This document shows, piece after piece, positions 1 to 8,473 of a DNA stretch of 12,402 nt. The number at the start of each line of letters is the position of its first letter. Position 1 is the stretch's first letter. The position numbers and the translations under genes were made by a program. The notes under the pieces were generated by a model. It was not told the origin of the DNA. It did not search any database and saw only the letters and a list, made by a program, of their open reading frames with translations. The DNA is from CAZFCK01 sp964517355 (lineage in GTDB: Bacteria; Desulfobacterota; Desulfovibrionia; Desulfovibrionales; Desulfovibrionaceae), in contig CAZFCK010000141.1 of NCBI GenBank assembly GCA_964517355.1, forward strand, positions 1 through 12,402, in the 5' to 3' direction.

Positions 1-43
1 TGTTTCAGGGGAGAGCCTTGTTTCAAGGCGAAAATGCGCTAGT
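1..43 (+). repeat. Palindromic intergenic repeat, copy A (left boundary)
   Basis: These 43 bases recur as a perfect reverse complement at 12351-12393. The element contains a compact palindrome, GCCTTG-TTT-CAAGGC, at 15-29 (6-bp stem, 3-nt loop). The heptamer TGTTTCA occurs twice within it, at 1-7 and 19-25. The match starts at the first base of the window, so the true left end of the repeat may lie outside. A diverged inverted copy follows at 70-95, so this end looks like a REP-pair (BIME-like) arrangement. Its function is unknown. Exact conservation of both copies in non-coding DNA suggests a dispersed or recently copied element. Confidence 0.8.
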
Positions 44-69
44 CCGAAAGTCGTATTAACATGCTCCAA

Positions 70-95
70 CGCATCTTCGTCTTGAAACAAGACTC
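70..95 (-). repeat. Diverged inverted copy B of the palindromic repeat
   Basis: The reverse complement of this stretch matches copy A positions 13-38 at 23 of 26 positions. Two of the three differences fall on opposite sides of the same stem pair: copy A has C16-G28, and copy B has T-A at that place. The stem (79-93, GTCTTG-AAA-CAAGAC) therefore stays perfect. Copies A and B face each other across about 31 nt, so a transcript through 13-95 could also fold into one long imperfect hairpin. No promoter is recognisable between here and the first gene at 160. Confidence 0.6.
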
Positions 96-159
96 AAACC
101 ACCGGCCCAACGCCTCGGCGTATCGCGCCGGATATGCAAAATAAGGAGAATACAGCCTT

Positions 160-645
160 ATGTCCCCCATTTCCATCCGGCCCGCCGTTCCCGTGGATGT
201 TCCCCTGCTCCTCTCATTCATCCGGGGGCTCGCGGTCTATGAAAAACTCGAACACCTTCTCAGCGCCACGGAAAAGGATCTGCATGACTCGCTGTTCGGC
301 CCCCGCCCTTACGCCGAGGCCCTTGTGGCGGCCTATGAGGGCGCGGACTGCGGTTTCACGCTCTTTTTCCACAGTTATTCCACTTTTGCCGGCAAGCCCG
401 GCATCTATATCGAAGACGTGTTCGTGCAGCCCGAGCGCCGTGGCAAGGGCGTGGGCAAGGCCTTGTTCAGCGCCGTGGCCGGCATAGCCGCGCAACGCGG
501 TTGCGAACGGCTGGAGTGGGCGGTATTGGATTGGAACGAACCGGCCATTCACTTTTATAAAAACATCGGCGCGGACATCATGCCCGACTGGCGCAGATGC
601 CGTCTGAACCCCGACGGCATGCTGCAACTGGCCGGCATGAGTTGA
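160..645 (+). CDS. GNAT-family N-acetyltransferase, SSAT (diamine/thialysine acetyltransferase)-like
   Basis: This 161-aa protein is a complete GNAT domain that probably transfers acetyl from acetyl-CoA to an amine. The acetyl-CoA pyrophosphate loop RRGKGVGKA is at about residues 93-101. It follows the beta-4 segment YIEDVFVQPE, which resembles the YLEDFFV segment of spermidine/spermine acetyltransferase. The N-terminal LAVYEKLE (24-31) and the C-terminal WNEPAIHFYKNIGA (125-138) are also SSAT-like, and Tyr133 sits where SSAT has its catalytic tyrosine. The acceptor cannot be read from sequence: polyamine, thialysine or another small amine are all possible. An AAGGAG at 143-148 lies 11 nt before ATG 160, a rather long spacing. 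ftsE follows after 18 nt, so the two are probably cotranscribed, though no functional link to cell division is evident. The family call is firm; the substrate is not. Confidence 0.88.
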   Translation: MSPISIRPAVPVDVPLLLSFIRGLAVYEKLEHLLSATEKDLHDSLFGPRPYAEALVAAYEGADCGFTLFFHSYSTFAGKPGIYIEDVFVQPERRGKGVGKALFSAVAGIAAQRGCERLEWAVLDWNEPAIHFYKNIGADIMPDWRRCRLNPDGMLQLAGMS

Positions 646-663
646 CCAGGCAGGGAGTTGCCC

Positions 664-1329
664 ATGGCGATCCTCGATCTCGACCATCTCTCTTACAATT
701 TCGGCGACAACTGGGCGTTGAAAAACGTCTCCTTTCGTCTTGAAAAGGGAGAGTTCCTCTTTCTCACCGGTCCTTCCGGCGCGGGAAAGACAACCCTGTT
801 GCGCATCCTTTACGGCGATCTCCCTGTCCTGCGGGGGCAGGCTGCCATCTGCGGCCTGGATCTGCGCAAGGTCAACTCCTTCAAACTGCCCATCCTGCGC
901 CGGCAATTGGGCATGGTGTTCCAGGATTTCAAAATATTGCCCGAGCGCAGCGTTTACGACAACGTGGCCCTGGCCCTTGAAGTGCGTTTCATGCCGCGCC
1001 CCCAGATCGATCGCCGCGTGCGCGCCGTGTTGCGCAGCCTGAACATCGCCACCAAGGCCGAGGCGCGCTGTTCCACCCTTTCGGGCGGCGAGCAGCAGCG
1101 CGTGGCCATTGCGCGGGCCATAGTGGTCAATCCGCGCATCCTGCTGGCCGATGAACCGTCCGGCAACCTCGATCCGCGCCTTTCCTTACGGCTTATGGAA
1201 ATTTTCAAACATTTCAATGCGCACGGCACCACGGTCATTCTGGCCACCCATAGTCCCGAGTTGCTTAAGGCCAAGCGGGACGCGCGAATCCTGCATCTGG
1301 TGGACGGCTCGGTGGCCGGAGTCCATTGA
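664..1329 (+). CDS. ftsE: Cell division ATP-binding protein FtsE
   Basis: FtsE is the cytoplasmic ATPase of the FtsEX complex, an ABC-type machine that transmits ATP hydrolysis across the inner membrane to control septal peptidoglycan hydrolases. The 221-aa product has every ABC motif: Walker A GPSGAGKT (36-43), Q-loop Gln87 in GMVFQDFKIL, signature LSGGE (139-143), Walker B ILLADE (159-164) and switch His196. The GMVFQDFKILPERSVYDNVAL segment and overall length are typical of FtsE. A longer reading from TTG 658 is possible, but AGGGAG at 652-657 would touch that codon directly. It stands 6 nt from ATG 664, so 664 is chosen. ftsX follows after 42 nt. No ftsY precedes it, unlike the enterobacterial ftsYEX order. 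Confidence 0.95.
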   Translation: MAILDLDHLSYNFGDNWALKNVSFRLEKGEFLFLTGPSGAGKTTLLRILYGDLPVLRGQAAICGLDLRKVNSFKLPILRRQLGMVFQDFKILPERSVYDNVALALEVRFMPRPQIDRRVRAVLRSLNIATKAEARCSTLSGGEQQRVAIARAIVVNPRILLADEPSGNLDPRLSLRLMEIFKHFNAHGTTVILATHSPELLKAKRDARILHLVDGSVAGVH

Positions 1330-1371
1330 CCAGTTCCCCGCGCTGCAGTAATCGTTGTCAGGGAGTCGTTC

Positions 1372-2253
1372 ATGCGCGTATTTCTTCGCCTCTTCGTGCG
1401 CGGCCTCAAGGACCTGGCCCTCAATCCCTGGGCCCAGGCCCTGACCTTCGCCGCCGTGACCCTCGTGGCCTTTTTGGGGGGGCTGTTTCTATTGTTTCTG
1501 CACAACCTCGACGTTGAATTGCAGCGCATGCGCGGGGACATGGTCTTTCAGGTCTATTGGCGCGCCAACACGCCCCTTTATGAAGTGGGGCGCCAATGGG
1601 ACACCTTGAAAAAATCGGACCGCCTGGAACAGATGGAAACCTACACACCGGAACAGGCGCTGGGAAAACTCTCGGACAAGCTCGGCAAGGACATGGACCT
1701 CTCCTGGCTGCGCAACCAAACCCTGCTCCCCCCCACGGCGCTGCTCTCCTTCACGCCTCCGGACGCTGGCGACCCTGCCGCCTGGCGCGAGGCCAAACGT
1801 AAGGAACTCATGGCCCTGCAAGGCGTGGAAACCGTGCATGTGAACACCCTGGGTTCGGATGTCGCGGGTTCCTGGGCCCAGGCCAGCCGCAAGGTGCTCT
1901 GGCCGCTTGTGTGCTTTCTGGCCCTGGCCCTGGCTCTTGTGGTCGGCAACACCATCAAGCTCTCCCTGCTCTCGCGCAAGGAGGAAATCGAGATTCTCAA
2001 GCTTGTGGGCGCCCGCAACTGGTACATCCGTTTACCGCTCATTGTGGGGGGCATAGTCCACGGCTTTGTGGGCAGCGTGTTCGCGCTGTGCATGCTGAAA
2101 ATCGTGCAAGCCTCTTTTGCCGACTATTTGAACGTACCGCCGCTGATGATCAAAATCCGCTTTCTGCCTTTTGATCAGACCGTGCTGCTTGTGTTCGTGC
2201 TCACAGGCGTGGCGCTATGCAGCAGTCTCGCCGCGGTGCGCGCGCATCGTTGA
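1372..2253 (+). CDS. ftsX: Cell division permease-like protein FtsX
   Basis: FtsX is the inner-membrane partner of FtsE; it does not transport but relays conformational change to periplasmic hydrolase regulators. The 293-aa protein shows the expected topology: TM1 about 24-43, a large extracytoplasmic loop about 45-170, then TM2 about 176-197, TM3 about 221-245 and TM4 about 269-289. The cytoplasmic segment SRKEEIEILKLVGARNWYIR (201-220) between TM2 and TM3 is a hallmark of FtsX and is thought to contact FtsE. AGGGAG at 1360-1365 is 6 nt ahead of the ATG. A run of seven G at 1476-1482 falls in the TM1 codons. No EnvC- or NlpD-like hydrolase activator is adjacent. A terminator-like hairpin starts 10 nt after the stop. 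Confidence 0.93.
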   Translation: MRVFLRLFVRGLKDLALNPWAQALTFAAVTLVAFLGGLFLLFLHNLDVELQRMRGDMVFQVYWRANTPLYEVGRQWDTLKKSDRLEQMETYTPEQALGKLSDKLGKDMDLSWLRNQTLLPPTALLSFTPPDAGDPAAWREAKRKELMALQGVETVHVNTLGSDVAGSWAQASRKVLWPLVCFLALALALVVGNTIKLSLLSRKEEIEILKLVGARNWYIRLPLIVGGIVHGFVGSVFALCMLKIVQASFADYLNVPPLMIKIRFLPFDQTVLLVFVLTGVALCSSLAAVRAHR

Positions 2254-2263
2254 CCAATACGCC

Positions 2264-2285
2264 GGGCATGTCATGCCCATTTTAA
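2264..2285 (+). terminator. Short hairpin terminator candidate after ftsX
   Basis: GGGCATG (2264-2270) and CATGCCC (2272-2278) form a perfect inverted repeat that begins 10 nt after the ftsX stop. It is followed by ATTTTAA. In RNA the innermost pairs would open, leaving about 5 bp with a 5-nt loop. The T tract is only four bases long, so termination may be weak. It is the most plausible end of the GNAT-ftsE-ftsX transcript. Confidence 0.45.
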
Positions 2286-2287
2286 CC

Positions 2288-2324
2288 GTCTCGGCGGGCT
2301 GCGCGTAGGGCCCCCGGCTGAGAC
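2288..2324 (+). other. GC-rich imperfect hairpin between ftsX and ilvD
   Basis: GTCTCGGCGGG (2288-2298) can pair with the 3' part of 2311-2324, which ends CCGGCTGAGAC. The pairing gives GTCTC/GAGAC, one G-T wobble, GC/GC, a one-base bulge, and GGG/CCC. No T run follows, so it is not a classical terminator. It could be a Rho-independent stop reinforcing the hairpin at 2264-2285, a processing site, or chance pairing in GC-rich DNA. Confidence 0.3.
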
Positions 2325-2405
2325 GCGCGGAAAACCACGCCGCGCATCGCGGTGTAACCATAGCCGGAGATTTCTTTCCACCCGGAAGATTCCATAAACG
2401 ACTGT

Positions 2406-2451
2406 TGCCTTTTCCCTGAGCCGTCCCACAACCGCGTTGCGGGAAAAGGCA
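2406..2451 (+). promoter_or_regulatory. Perfect 11-bp inverted repeat in the ilvD leader
   Basis: TGCCTTTTCCC (2406-2416) is the exact reverse complement of GGGAAAAGGCA (2441-2451), separated by 24 nt. The right arm ends 12 nt before the ilvD ribosome-binding site AGGAG (2464-2468) and 22 nt before the ATG. It could be a leader RNA hairpin that affects ilvD expression, or a two-half-site operator. No Ile/Val/Leu-rich leader peptide and no T-box-like sequence was found in the 220-bp gap. A poor -10-like CATAAA at 2393-2398 would put the RNA start close to the left arm, but it has no good -35. Confidence 0.5.
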
Positions 2452-2473
2452 CCGCATACGACCAGGAGTAGCC

Positions 2474-4138
2474 ATGCGCAGCAAGAAAATGACCCAAGGC
2501 TTGGAAAAAGCGCCGCATCGCTCTTTGCTCTACGCACTGGGCATGACCCGTGAAGAGATCGAACGCCCCTTGGTGGGGGTGGTCAACAGCCGCAACGAGG
2601 TTGTGCCCGGGCACATCCATTTGCAAACCATTGCCGACGCGGCCAAGGCCGGAGTCCGCGCGGCCGGCGGCACGCCCATGGAATTTCCGGCCATCGCCGT
2701 GTGCGACGGCCTGGCCATGAACCACGAGGGCATGCGCTACAGCCTTCCCAGCCGCGAACTCATCGCCGATTCCATTGAAATCATGGCCATGGCTCATCCC
2801 TTCGACGCCCTGGTCCTGATCCCCAACTGCGACAAGGTGGTGCCCGGCATGCTCATGGCCATGCTGCGCCTCAACATCCCGGCCATCATCGTCAGCGGCG
2901 GCCCCATGTTCGCCGGCCAATGGAACGGCAAGCCCGTGGACCTCATTTCGGTTTTCGAGGCTGTTGGGCAAGTCAGGCGCGGCGACATCAGCGAAAAGCA
3001 GCTGCGGGAAATGGAACTGAGCGCCTGCCCCGGATGCGGTTCCTGCTCCGGCATGTTCACCGCCAACACCATGAACTGTCTGAGCGAGGCCATCGGCCTG
3101 GCCCTTCCGGGCAACGGCACCATCCCCGCGCCCACGGCGGAACGAGTGCGCCTGGCCAAGACCGCCGGCATGAAGGTCATGGACCTGTTGCAAAAGGACA
3201 TCAAACCCCGCGACATCGTGACCGCCAAAAGCGTGAAGAACGCCGTGGCCGTGGATATGGCCCTCGGGGGCTCCACCAACACCGTGCTGCATCTGCCCGC
3301 GGTGTTCGCGGAAGCGCAACTGGGATTGGGGCTCGATGTCTTTGACGAGGTGAGCAAGGTGACGCCCAACCTCTGTAAGCTTTCCCCCGCCGGCAAGCAC
3401 CATATCGAAGACCTGCACCGTGCCGGCGGCATCCCCGCCGTGATGCGCGCCCTGGCGGACGGCGGCCTTGTGGACCTCTCCGCGCAAACCGCAACCGGCA
3501 TGACCGTGGGCGAAAACCTCAAGGTCCTGGAAGCCAAAGTCCTCGATGACGACGTTATCCGCCCCTTGTCCGCCCCGCATTCCAAGGAAGGCGGCATCGC
3601 CATTCTCCGCGGCACCCTGGCGCCTGGGGGCGCGGTGGTCAAGCAAAGCGCGGTCGCGCCCTCCATGATGCGCCACAGCGGCCCGGCCCGCGTCTTCAAT
3701 ACCGAGGAAGAGGCCGTGCAGGCCATACTTGGGGGCGCCATCAACGCCGGCGACGTGGTGGTCATCCGCTATGAAGGCCCCAAAGGCGGCCCCGGCATGC
3801 GCGAAATGCTCACGCCCACGTCCGCCATCGCGGGCATAGGCCTGGGAGAAACCGTGGCCCTGATCACGGACGGCCGTTTTTCCGGAGGTTCAAGAGGCGC
3901 GGCCATCGGCCACGTATCGCCTGAAGCCGCCGAAGGCGGCCCCATCGGACTGGTGCGTGAAGGCGACACCATCGCCATCGACATACCGGGGCGCAGTCTT
4001 GAACTGCAAATTTCCGAGGAAGAGTTTGAAAAAAGGCGCGAAACCTGTAAGCCTGAAATCAAGGAACCGCCCCTGCCCTATCTCAGGCGTTACAGCCGCC
4101 TGGTGACCTCGGCCGCGGAAGGCGCGGTGTGGAAGTAG
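2474..4138 (+). CDS. ilvD: Dihydroxy-acid dehydratase IlvD
   Basis: IlvD dehydrates 2,3-dihydroxy-isovalerate and 2,3-dihydroxy-3-methylvalerate to the 2-keto acid precursors of valine/leucine and isoleucine, a cytoplasmic step using an Fe-S cluster and Mg2+. The 554-aa length is normal. The first family signature NCDKVVPGMLMA carries Cys119 and Lys121, the lysine that is carbamylated in studied homologues. The second Cys block ACPGCGSCSGMF holds Cys185, Cys188 and Cys191. The C-terminal signature ALITDGRFSGGS (462-473) carries the conserved serine Ser470. The N-terminal PGHIHL (45-50) has glycine where another subgroup has a cluster cysteine; Escherichia coli IlvD also has PGH there. AGGAG at 2464-2468 is 5 nt ahead of the ATG, favouring Met1 over the in-frame Met6. 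The gene stands apart from other ilv genes. A methyltransferase follows after 39 nt. Confidence 0.96.
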   Translation: MRSKKMTQGLEKAPHRSLLYALGMTREEIERPLVGVVNSRNEVVPGHIHLQTIADAAKAGVRAAGGTPMEFPAIAVCDGLAMNHEGMRYSLPSRELIADSIEIMAMAHPFDALVLIPNCDKVVPGMLMAMLRLNIPAIIVSGGPMFAGQWNGKPVDLISVFEAVGQVRRGDISEKQLREMELSACPGCGSCSGMFTANTMNCLSEAIGLALPGNGTIPAPTAERVRLAKTAGMKVMDLLQKDIKPRDIVTAKSVKNAVAVDMALGGSTNTVLHLPAVFAEAQLGLGLDVFDEVSKVTPNLCKLSPAGKHHIEDLHRAGGIPAVMRALADGGLVDLSAQTATGMTVGENLKVLEAKVLDDDVIRPLSAPHSKEGGIAILRGTLAPGGAVVKQSAVAPSMMRHSGPARVFNTEEEAVQAILGGAINAGDVVVIRYEGPKGGPGMREMLTPTSAIAGIGLGETVALITDGRFSGGSRGAAIGHVSPEAAEGGPIGLVREGDTIAIDIPGRSLELQISEEEFEKRRETCKPEIKEPPLPYLRRYSRLVTSAAEGAVWK

Positions 4139-4177
4139 GCCGGGAATACGCGCCCCTTCGACCGTAAAGGATTTCGC

Positions 4178-4936
4178 ATGTGGGATGAACAAGCCGCCGC
4201 GCGCTATGAGAAATGGTTCAGCACTCCTGCCGGCAGTTTCGCTTTTTACGCGGAAAAACGGCTGCTGGAGCGCTTGATTTCCCGCTGGCCGCGGCGGTCG
4301 CAATCGCTCTTGGAAATCGGCTGCGGCACGGGTTTTTTTTTGGAAGGCTTCTGGGAAGCCGGATTCGATATCACGGGCCTGGACGGCTCCCACGAGATGC
4401 TGTCCATGGCCCGGAAACGGCTCGGCGACCGCGCCGATCTGCATTTGGGCAATGCCGGATGTCTGCCCTTTGAAGACCGCGAGTTCGACTTCGTGGTCAT
4501 GCTCACTGTCCTCGAATTTTTGAAGAACCCCCTGGAGGCCCTGCAGGAGGCCGTGCGTGTCGCCCGCAAGGGATTGCTCATCTCTTTTTTAAACCGGCAC
4601 TCGCTCTATCACCTCACCCACGGCATGCAGCTGCCTTTCGTACGAAAGTCCAGCATGCGCCGCGCGCATTGGTTTTCCTCCGGCGAGATGCACAAGATGC
4701 TTGTGCAACTGGTTGGAGACAAGCGCATCGTGATGCGCAGCGTGCTCCCCGGCCCGGTATGGAGCTGGCGCAGGACTCCGCCTCTTGGCTGGTGCAACAG
4801 CGTGGTGCTGCCGGGGTGCTGCGGCGGCTATGCCGCCGTGCGCGTGGACCTTTTCGACAACACGCCGCTGACGCCGCTGTTGCTTTTCAACAAGAAACCC
4901 CGTACGAACCCCGGAGCCCCGCAAGCCTCCTTTTGA
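4178..4936 (+). CDS. Class I SAM-dependent methyltransferase, substrate unknown
   Basis: This 252-aa protein has a Rossmann-type methyltransferase core. SAM motif I is LLEIGCGTG (44-52), the acidic residue ending strand beta-2 is Asp69 in ITGLDGS, and a motif II-like stretch LPFEDREFDFVVMLTVLEFLKNP lies at about 96-118, close to the Methyltransf_11/UbiE-like group. The C-terminal third (VLPGCCGGYAAVRVDL, 210-225) resembles uncharacterised methyltransferases rather than UbiE itself. No substrate can be assigned. AAAGGA at 4166-4171 stands 6 nt from the ATG. A run of nine T (4333-4341) encodes Phe53-Phe54-Leu55 directly after motif I; slippage there would break the protein. It lies 39 nt after ilvD and may be cotranscribed with it. 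A terminator candidate follows about 100 nt after its stop. Confidence 0.85.
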   Translation: MWDEQAAARYEKWFSTPAGSFAFYAEKRLLERLISRWPRRSQSLLEIGCGTGFFLEGFWEAGFDITGLDGSHEMLSMARKRLGDRADLHLGNAGCLPFEDREFDFVVMLTVLEFLKNPLEALQEAVRVARKGLLISFLNRHSLYHLTHGMQLPFVRKSSMRRAHWFSSGEMHKMLVQLVGDKRIVMRSVLPGPVWSWRRTPPLGWCNSVVLPGCCGGYAAVRVDLFDNTPLTPLLLFNKKPRTNPGAPQASF

Positions 4937-5036
4937 CAAGCGCCCCTCAATGGTCTAGCTAAGTACGTTTTCGCCGTATCTATGGAATATGCCTTTCGGG
5001 AAGGACTCTCCGCACAGGCCGGTTTGCTTCCCATAT

Positions 5037-5076
5037 CCCTCCGCCCCGCTAGGGTTGTATCGGAGAGGATTTTTTT
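5037..5076 (+). terminator. Intrinsic terminator candidate between the methyltransferase gene and hisS
   Basis: CCCTCCG (5037-5043) pairs with CGGAG(A)GG (5061-5068) to give 7 bp with one bulged A and a 17-nt loop. A run of seven T follows at 5070-5076. This would end the ilvD-methyltransferase transcript. A second upstream segment, CTCTCCG at 5006-5012, is also perfectly complementary to the right arm (CGGAGAG, 5061-5067), so two alternative folds are possible. The rest of the 262-bp gap holds no RNA gene or strong promoter that I can recognise. Confidence 0.5.
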
Positions 5077-5198
5077 GTGAATATTTTTAACCAGAAACCA
5101 CGATCCCCATATGAAATGTCCGGGGAAGGGCGTGCGGGCCGCCGTTAAGCATCAGCGTCACGCTCCCGCTCCGCCCGCGGACAAAAGCACCCACACCC

Positions 5199-6464
5199 AT
5201 GAGCAGCTATACCAAAATCAAAGGATTCGCCGACCTCTACGGCGCCGACGCGGCCACCATGCAGCGCATGGAAGCCGTGGCCCGCGACGTGTTCGGCCGA
5301 TACGGCTATGGTGAATTGCGCACCCCGGTTCTGGAAAAAACGGAATTGTTCTGCCGTTCCATCGGCGATGAAACCGATGTGGTGCAAAAAGAGATGTATA
5401 CCTTTCCCGACCGCAAAAACCGCTCCCTGACCATGCGTCCGGAGGCCACGGCCGGGGTTATGCGCGCCTACATCGAAAACAAGCTGTTCGCCCAGGAGCA
5501 GGTGAGCAAGCTGTACACCATCGGCCCCATGTTTCGGTATGAACGCCCCCAAAAAGGTCGCCTGCGCCAATTCCACCAGATAAACGCCGAGTGTCTCGGT
5601 CCCGAGGAACCCGCCGCGGACGCCGAAGTCATCATGATGCTCATGTTGTTTTTCCGCGAACTCGGTGTGGAAAATCTACGCATCGAGTTGAACAGCCTGG
5701 GTTGCCGCGAATGCCGCCCCTTGTATCACCAGGCCCTGGCCAATTTTTTCGCGGATCTGGATCAGGACGCCCTGTGCGACGACTGCCGCCGCCGCGTGCG
5801 CACCAATCCGCTGCGCGTGCTGGACTGCAAGGTGCCTTCCTGCAAGGCCCTTGTGGCGGACGCGCCCATGATCACGGAACATATCTGCCCGGCATGCGTC
5901 GAACATTTCACGGTGGTCAAGTCATTGCTGGACGATGCCGGCCTCGCCTATACGCTCAACTCCAGGCTGGTGCGCGGACTGGACTACTACAACCGCACCA
6001 CGTTTGAAGTGATTTCCGAAAATATCGGCGCCCAGGCCTCCGTGGCGGGCGGCGGACGCTACGACGGGCTCATCAAGCAGCTCGGCGGTCCGGATTCCCC
6101 CGGCATCGGTTTCGCCATCGGCATGGAGCGGCTCATGCCCCTCGTACCCCTGGACGCCTCCCCACGGCTCGACTTTTTCGTGGCAGTGCTTGAACAAGAG
6201 GCCGTGGCGTCCGCCATGCGTCTGGCCGGCGATTTGCGCGCCCGCGGATTGCGGGGTGAAATATCCTTCGCCGCCAAAAGCATGAAAAGCCAGATGCGCC
6301 AGGCGGACAAAAGCGGCGCGCCCTGGTGCCTGCTTCTCGGCAGATCCGAACTGGAGCGGGGAGAGGTGCAGGTCAAAAACATGGCCAGCGGCGGGCAAAC
6401 CGCTTTTGCGTTGCGTGATACCGGCACGTTGTACGATCATATTTTGCATCAGGAGAATTCATAA
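5199..6464 (+). CDS. hisS: Histidyl-tRNA synthetase
   Basis: HisRS is a class II aminoacyl-tRNA synthetase that attaches histidine to tRNA-His. The 421-aa protein begins with KIKGFADLYGADA, the usual N-terminus. It carries motif 2 around YTIGPMFRYERPQKGRLRQFHQ (106-127), the histidine-binding LVRGLDYYNRTTFE (257-270), and motif 3 GIGFAIGMERL (302-312). The anticodon-binding domain starts near residue 325 (LDFFVAVLEQE). The insert domain has eight cysteines in four close pairs (169/172, 193/196, 210/215, 230/233) and may bind metal. No convincing Shine-Dalgarno precedes ATG 5199, but no other in-frame start exists back to the stop at 5112-5114, and the start matches family N-termini. aspS follows after 4 nt, so hisS-aspS is almost certainly one transcript. 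Confidence 0.96.
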   Translation: MSSYTKIKGFADLYGADAATMQRMEAVARDVFGRYGYGELRTPVLEKTELFCRSIGDETDVVQKEMYTFPDRKNRSLTMRPEATAGVMRAYIENKLFAQEQVSKLYTIGPMFRYERPQKGRLRQFHQINAECLGPEEPAADAEVIMMLMLFFRELGVENLRIELNSLGCRECRPLYHQALANFFADLDQDALCDDCRRRVRTNPLRVLDCKVPSCKALVADAPMITEHICPACVEHFTVVKSLLDDAGLAYTLNSRLVRGLDYYNRTTFEVISENIGAQASVAGGGRYDGLIKQLGGPDSPGIGFAIGMERLMPLVPLDASPRLDFFVAVLEQEAVASAMRLAGDLRARGLRGEISFAAKSMKSQMRQADKSGAPWCLLLGRSELERGEVQVKNMASGGQTAFALRDTGTLYDHILHQENS

Positions 6465-6468
6465 CGCC

Positions 6469-8340
<1,872 letters not shown>

Positions 8341-8349
<9 letters not shown>

Positions 8350-8362
8350 CCTCGTATTCCGG
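8341..8362 (+). terminator. Hairpin at the aspS stop codon, weak terminator candidate
   Basis: CCGGAATA (8341-8348) and TATTCCGG (8355-8362) form a perfect 8-bp stem with a 6-nt loop that encloses the aspS stop codon (8347-8349). The following TCCCATTTGC has no true T run, so it may be a 3'-end stabiliser or a weak terminator rather than an efficient one. Confidence 0.35.
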
Positions 8363-8432
8363 TCCCATTTGCAAAACCCGCAACAATGATTATAGTAACA
8401 AAAAAATAGGGTTATTCGCCAAGATAGGCCGC

Positions 8433-8441
8433 TGCTATAAT
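8433..8441 (+). promoter_or_regulatory. Extended -10 promoter candidate for the def operon
   Basis: TGCTATAAT combines a consensus TATAAT (8436-8441) with the upstream TG of an extended -10 element. The -35 region at usual spacing (TATTCG, 8413-8418) is poor, as is common for extended -10 promoters. Transcription would start near 8448, giving a leader of about 140 nt before def. The site lies in a locally AT-rich part of the 241-bp gap after aspS, so it is well placed to drive def-fmt-DUF116-rsmB. Confidence 0.5.
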
Positions 8442-8473
8442 CAACCGACGTTCCGGAGGGGGAGCCTGTTTCA

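Noticed and set aside
134..487. 117-codon frame overlapping the GNAT gene
   Set aside because: It is out of frame with the clear GNAT domain and is rich in Ser, Pro, Arg and Ala without motifs; a shadow frame.
658..663. TTG at 658 as the ftsE start
   Set aside because: The ribosome-binding sequence at 652-657 would abut the codon, whereas it is correctly spaced from ATG 664.
2268..2285. Mini-ORF MSCPF as an ilvD attenuation leader peptide
   Set aside because: It has no ribosome-binding site, contains no Ile, Val or Leu codons, and coincides with the hairpin attributed to the ftsX terminator.
2282..3676. A 464-codon open frame on the minus strand opposite ilvD
   Set aside because: It lies inside a gene with full IlvD signatures. 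Its product is rich in His, Gly and Ala without recognisable motifs, as expected for an antisense shadow of GC-rich coding DNA.
4933..4961. A perfect TTGACA at 4933-4938 as a -35 box for hisS
   Set aside because: It overlaps the methyltransferase stop, and the 17-nt spaced hexamer TAGCTA matches the -10 consensus at only two positions. The terminator at 5037-5076 would also lie downstream.
4937..5076. Possible small RNA gene (6S or SRP-like) in the gap before hisS
   Set aside because: No SRP RNA core sequence and no long rod-like fold characteristic of 6S RNA was visible. A simple terminator explains the end of the region.
6406..6468. Extended aspS start at 6406 inside hisS
   Set aside because: The added 21 residues overlap the hisS C-terminus in another frame. 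ATG 6469, after the hisS stop, fits the operon layout.
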